Shown here one piece after another: positions 6,611 through 6,879 of a stretch of 6,879 nt of DNA. Position 1 is the stretch's first letter; every line of letters begins with the position of its first letter. Below the pieces are notes generated by a model. The model was not told the DNA's origin, did no database searches, and saw only the letters and a program-made list of their open reading frames with translations. Position numbers and translations under genes: made by a program. The stretch is taken from positions 1-6,879 of the forward strand of contig JAFUCW010000344.1 in assembly GCA_017459485.1 (NCBI GenBank). Direction: 5' to 3'. The DNA comes from Eggerthellaceae bacterium (GTDB lineage Bacteria > Actinomycetota > Coriobacteriia > Coriobacteriales > Eggerthellaceae).

Positions 6611-6630
6611 AAAAGTAAAACACTATTATG
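6611..6630. promoter_or_regulatory. AT-rich segment, possible promoter for either strand
   Basis: This is the most AT-rich stretch of the right-hand intergenic region. It holds TATTAT (6624-6629) on the plus strand and CATAAT (6630-6625) on the minus strand, both -10-like. I find no convincing -35 at normal spacing for either direction. The minus reading would transcribe the RiPP precursor with a leader of about 120 bases. The plus reading would transcribe the structured region at 6705-6823. Confidence 0.2.
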
Positions 6631-6704
6631 ACGGCAGCAGAACCGAGAGTTGGGACTGTGCGATACGGAACAGCCTGCAAGCATGGGAGGCGCGTCGGGA
6701 AAAG

Positions 6705-6768
6705 AGTAGCCCTGGCCGCTACTGTACGTGGAGGCCAGGGCATAGTTACATTATGCACTCATCCACGT
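6705..6768 (+). ncRNA. Predicted pseudoknotted structured RNA (riboswitch-like leader or small RNA)
   Basis: Four helices are consistent with one fold. AGTAGC 6705-6710 pairs with GCTACT 6718-6723, leaving the seven-base loop CCTGGCC (6711-6717). That whole loop is the exact complement of GGCCAGG 6733-6739, making a pseudoknot. ACGTGGA 6726-6732 pairs with TCCACGT 6762-6768, and inside it GCATA 6740-6744 pairs with TATGC 6752-6756. The 15-bp hairpin at 6790-6823 and a possible gene start at 6869 follow, which is the order expected of a regulatory leader. I cannot match it to a known family. The strand is inferred from that order; the helices could also form in the minus-strand transcript. An alternative nested pairing (6709-6717 with 6733-6741) is possible. 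Confidence 0.4.
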
Positions 6769-6789
6769 GAATGTCAAACTTTTTGTATT

Positions 6790-6823
6790 CGTGACAAGGA
6801 GGTCGCGTGACCTCCTTGTCACG
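6790..6823. terminator. Perfect 15-bp hairpin, terminator-like but without a T run
   Basis: CGTGACAAGGAGGTC (6790-6804) and GACCTCCTTGTCACG (6809-6823) are exact reverse complements around GCGT. The stem is very stable. The plus strand continues GGCCCCTTTGCG and the minus strand continues AATACAAAAAG, so the T run of a standard intrinsic terminator is absent on both strands. The left arm contains AAGGAGG (6796-6802), four bases before a GTG at 6807, so the hairpin would bury a potential ribosome binding site. It may be a terminator, a translation-controlling hairpin or an operator. Confidence 0.5.
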
Positions 6824-6868
6824 GCCCCTTTGCGTTCGATCAGCCCATAACTTAAGCGGGGAAGGGAC

Positions 6869-6879
6869 ATGCCGTATAG
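6869..6879 (+). CDS. Possible start of a rightward gene running off the window
   Basis: ATG 6869-6871 is preceded by a purine run (GGGGAAGGGA, 6858-6867) that could act as a ribosome binding site, though the spacing is short. Only three codons and part of a fourth (Met-Pro-Tyr-) are visible. A GTG at 6807 in a different frame is also open to the end, but it lies inside the 6790-6823 hairpin. Nothing can be said about the product. Confidence 0.22.

Noticed and set aside
6658..6700. Group II intron 5' end, suggested by GTGCG and a GATACGGAACAG-like stretch
   Set aside because: No domain V sequence or reverse transcriptase is found downstream in the window. The match is short.
6697..6732. Cobalamin riboswitch, suggested by GGGAA and CGCTACTGT
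   Set aside because: The GGTG...AATCC core and the following conserved helices are missing. The CTACTGT is explained by the local six-pair hairpin.
6628..6810. 60-residue open frame across the structured RNA region
   Set aside because: No ribosome binding site and a biased composition. The sequence is better explained by its exact RNA helices.
1..6879. CRISPR array, tRNA or rRNA genes
   Set aside because: No regularly spaced direct repeats, cloverleaf sequence or conserved rRNA segment was seen on either strand.

Overview
The window looks like accessory chromosome of a moderately GC-rich Gram-positive actinobacterium. My best guess is a gut coriobacterium (Eggerthellaceae type). The guess rests on three things: the large surface protein combines a twin-arginine (Tat) signal with an LAxTG-type sorting motif, the codons are G/C-ending, and ribosome binding sites are strong (GAGGAGG twice). 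No rRNA, tRNA or housekeeping gene is present to confirm it.

Layout. Bases 1-134 are the 3' end of an unrecognised gene. Bases 135 to about 750 look like a decayed stretch: two hairpin-forming repeats, an in-frame but startless coding remnant (426-692), and what may be a damaged zinc-ribbon segment (684-749). Bases 760-1431 encode a 223-residue two-pass membrane protein with a soluble C-terminal domain. A 285-base gap then carries a TATAAT box and a perfect 11-bp palindrome just downstream of the predicted transcription start, ahead of the main gene. Bases 1717-6180 encode a 1487-residue Tat-exported, wall-anchored, beta-rich surface protein. Convergent to it, 6294-6497 on the minus strand encodes a 67-residue peptide with a Nif11-type leader, a double-glycine site and a four-cysteine core: a predicted RiPP (ribosomally made, post-translationally modified peptide) precursor. 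From 6498 to the right end there is no convincing gene. This stretch holds a predicted pseudoknotted RNA fold (6705-6768), then a 15-bp perfect hairpin (6790-6823), then a possible gene start at 6869 that runs off the window.

Working together. The genes do not form one operon. The surface protein has its own predicted promoter. The RiPP precursor is transcribed toward it and has no modifying enzyme or transporter beside it in this window. The right-hand structured region has the layout of a regulated 5' leader for a rightward gene beyond the edge, but it could instead be a stand-alone small RNA. Most worth following up are the cysteine-rich Nif11 precursor, the pseudoknot-plus-hairpin region and the surface protein with its palindromic control site.
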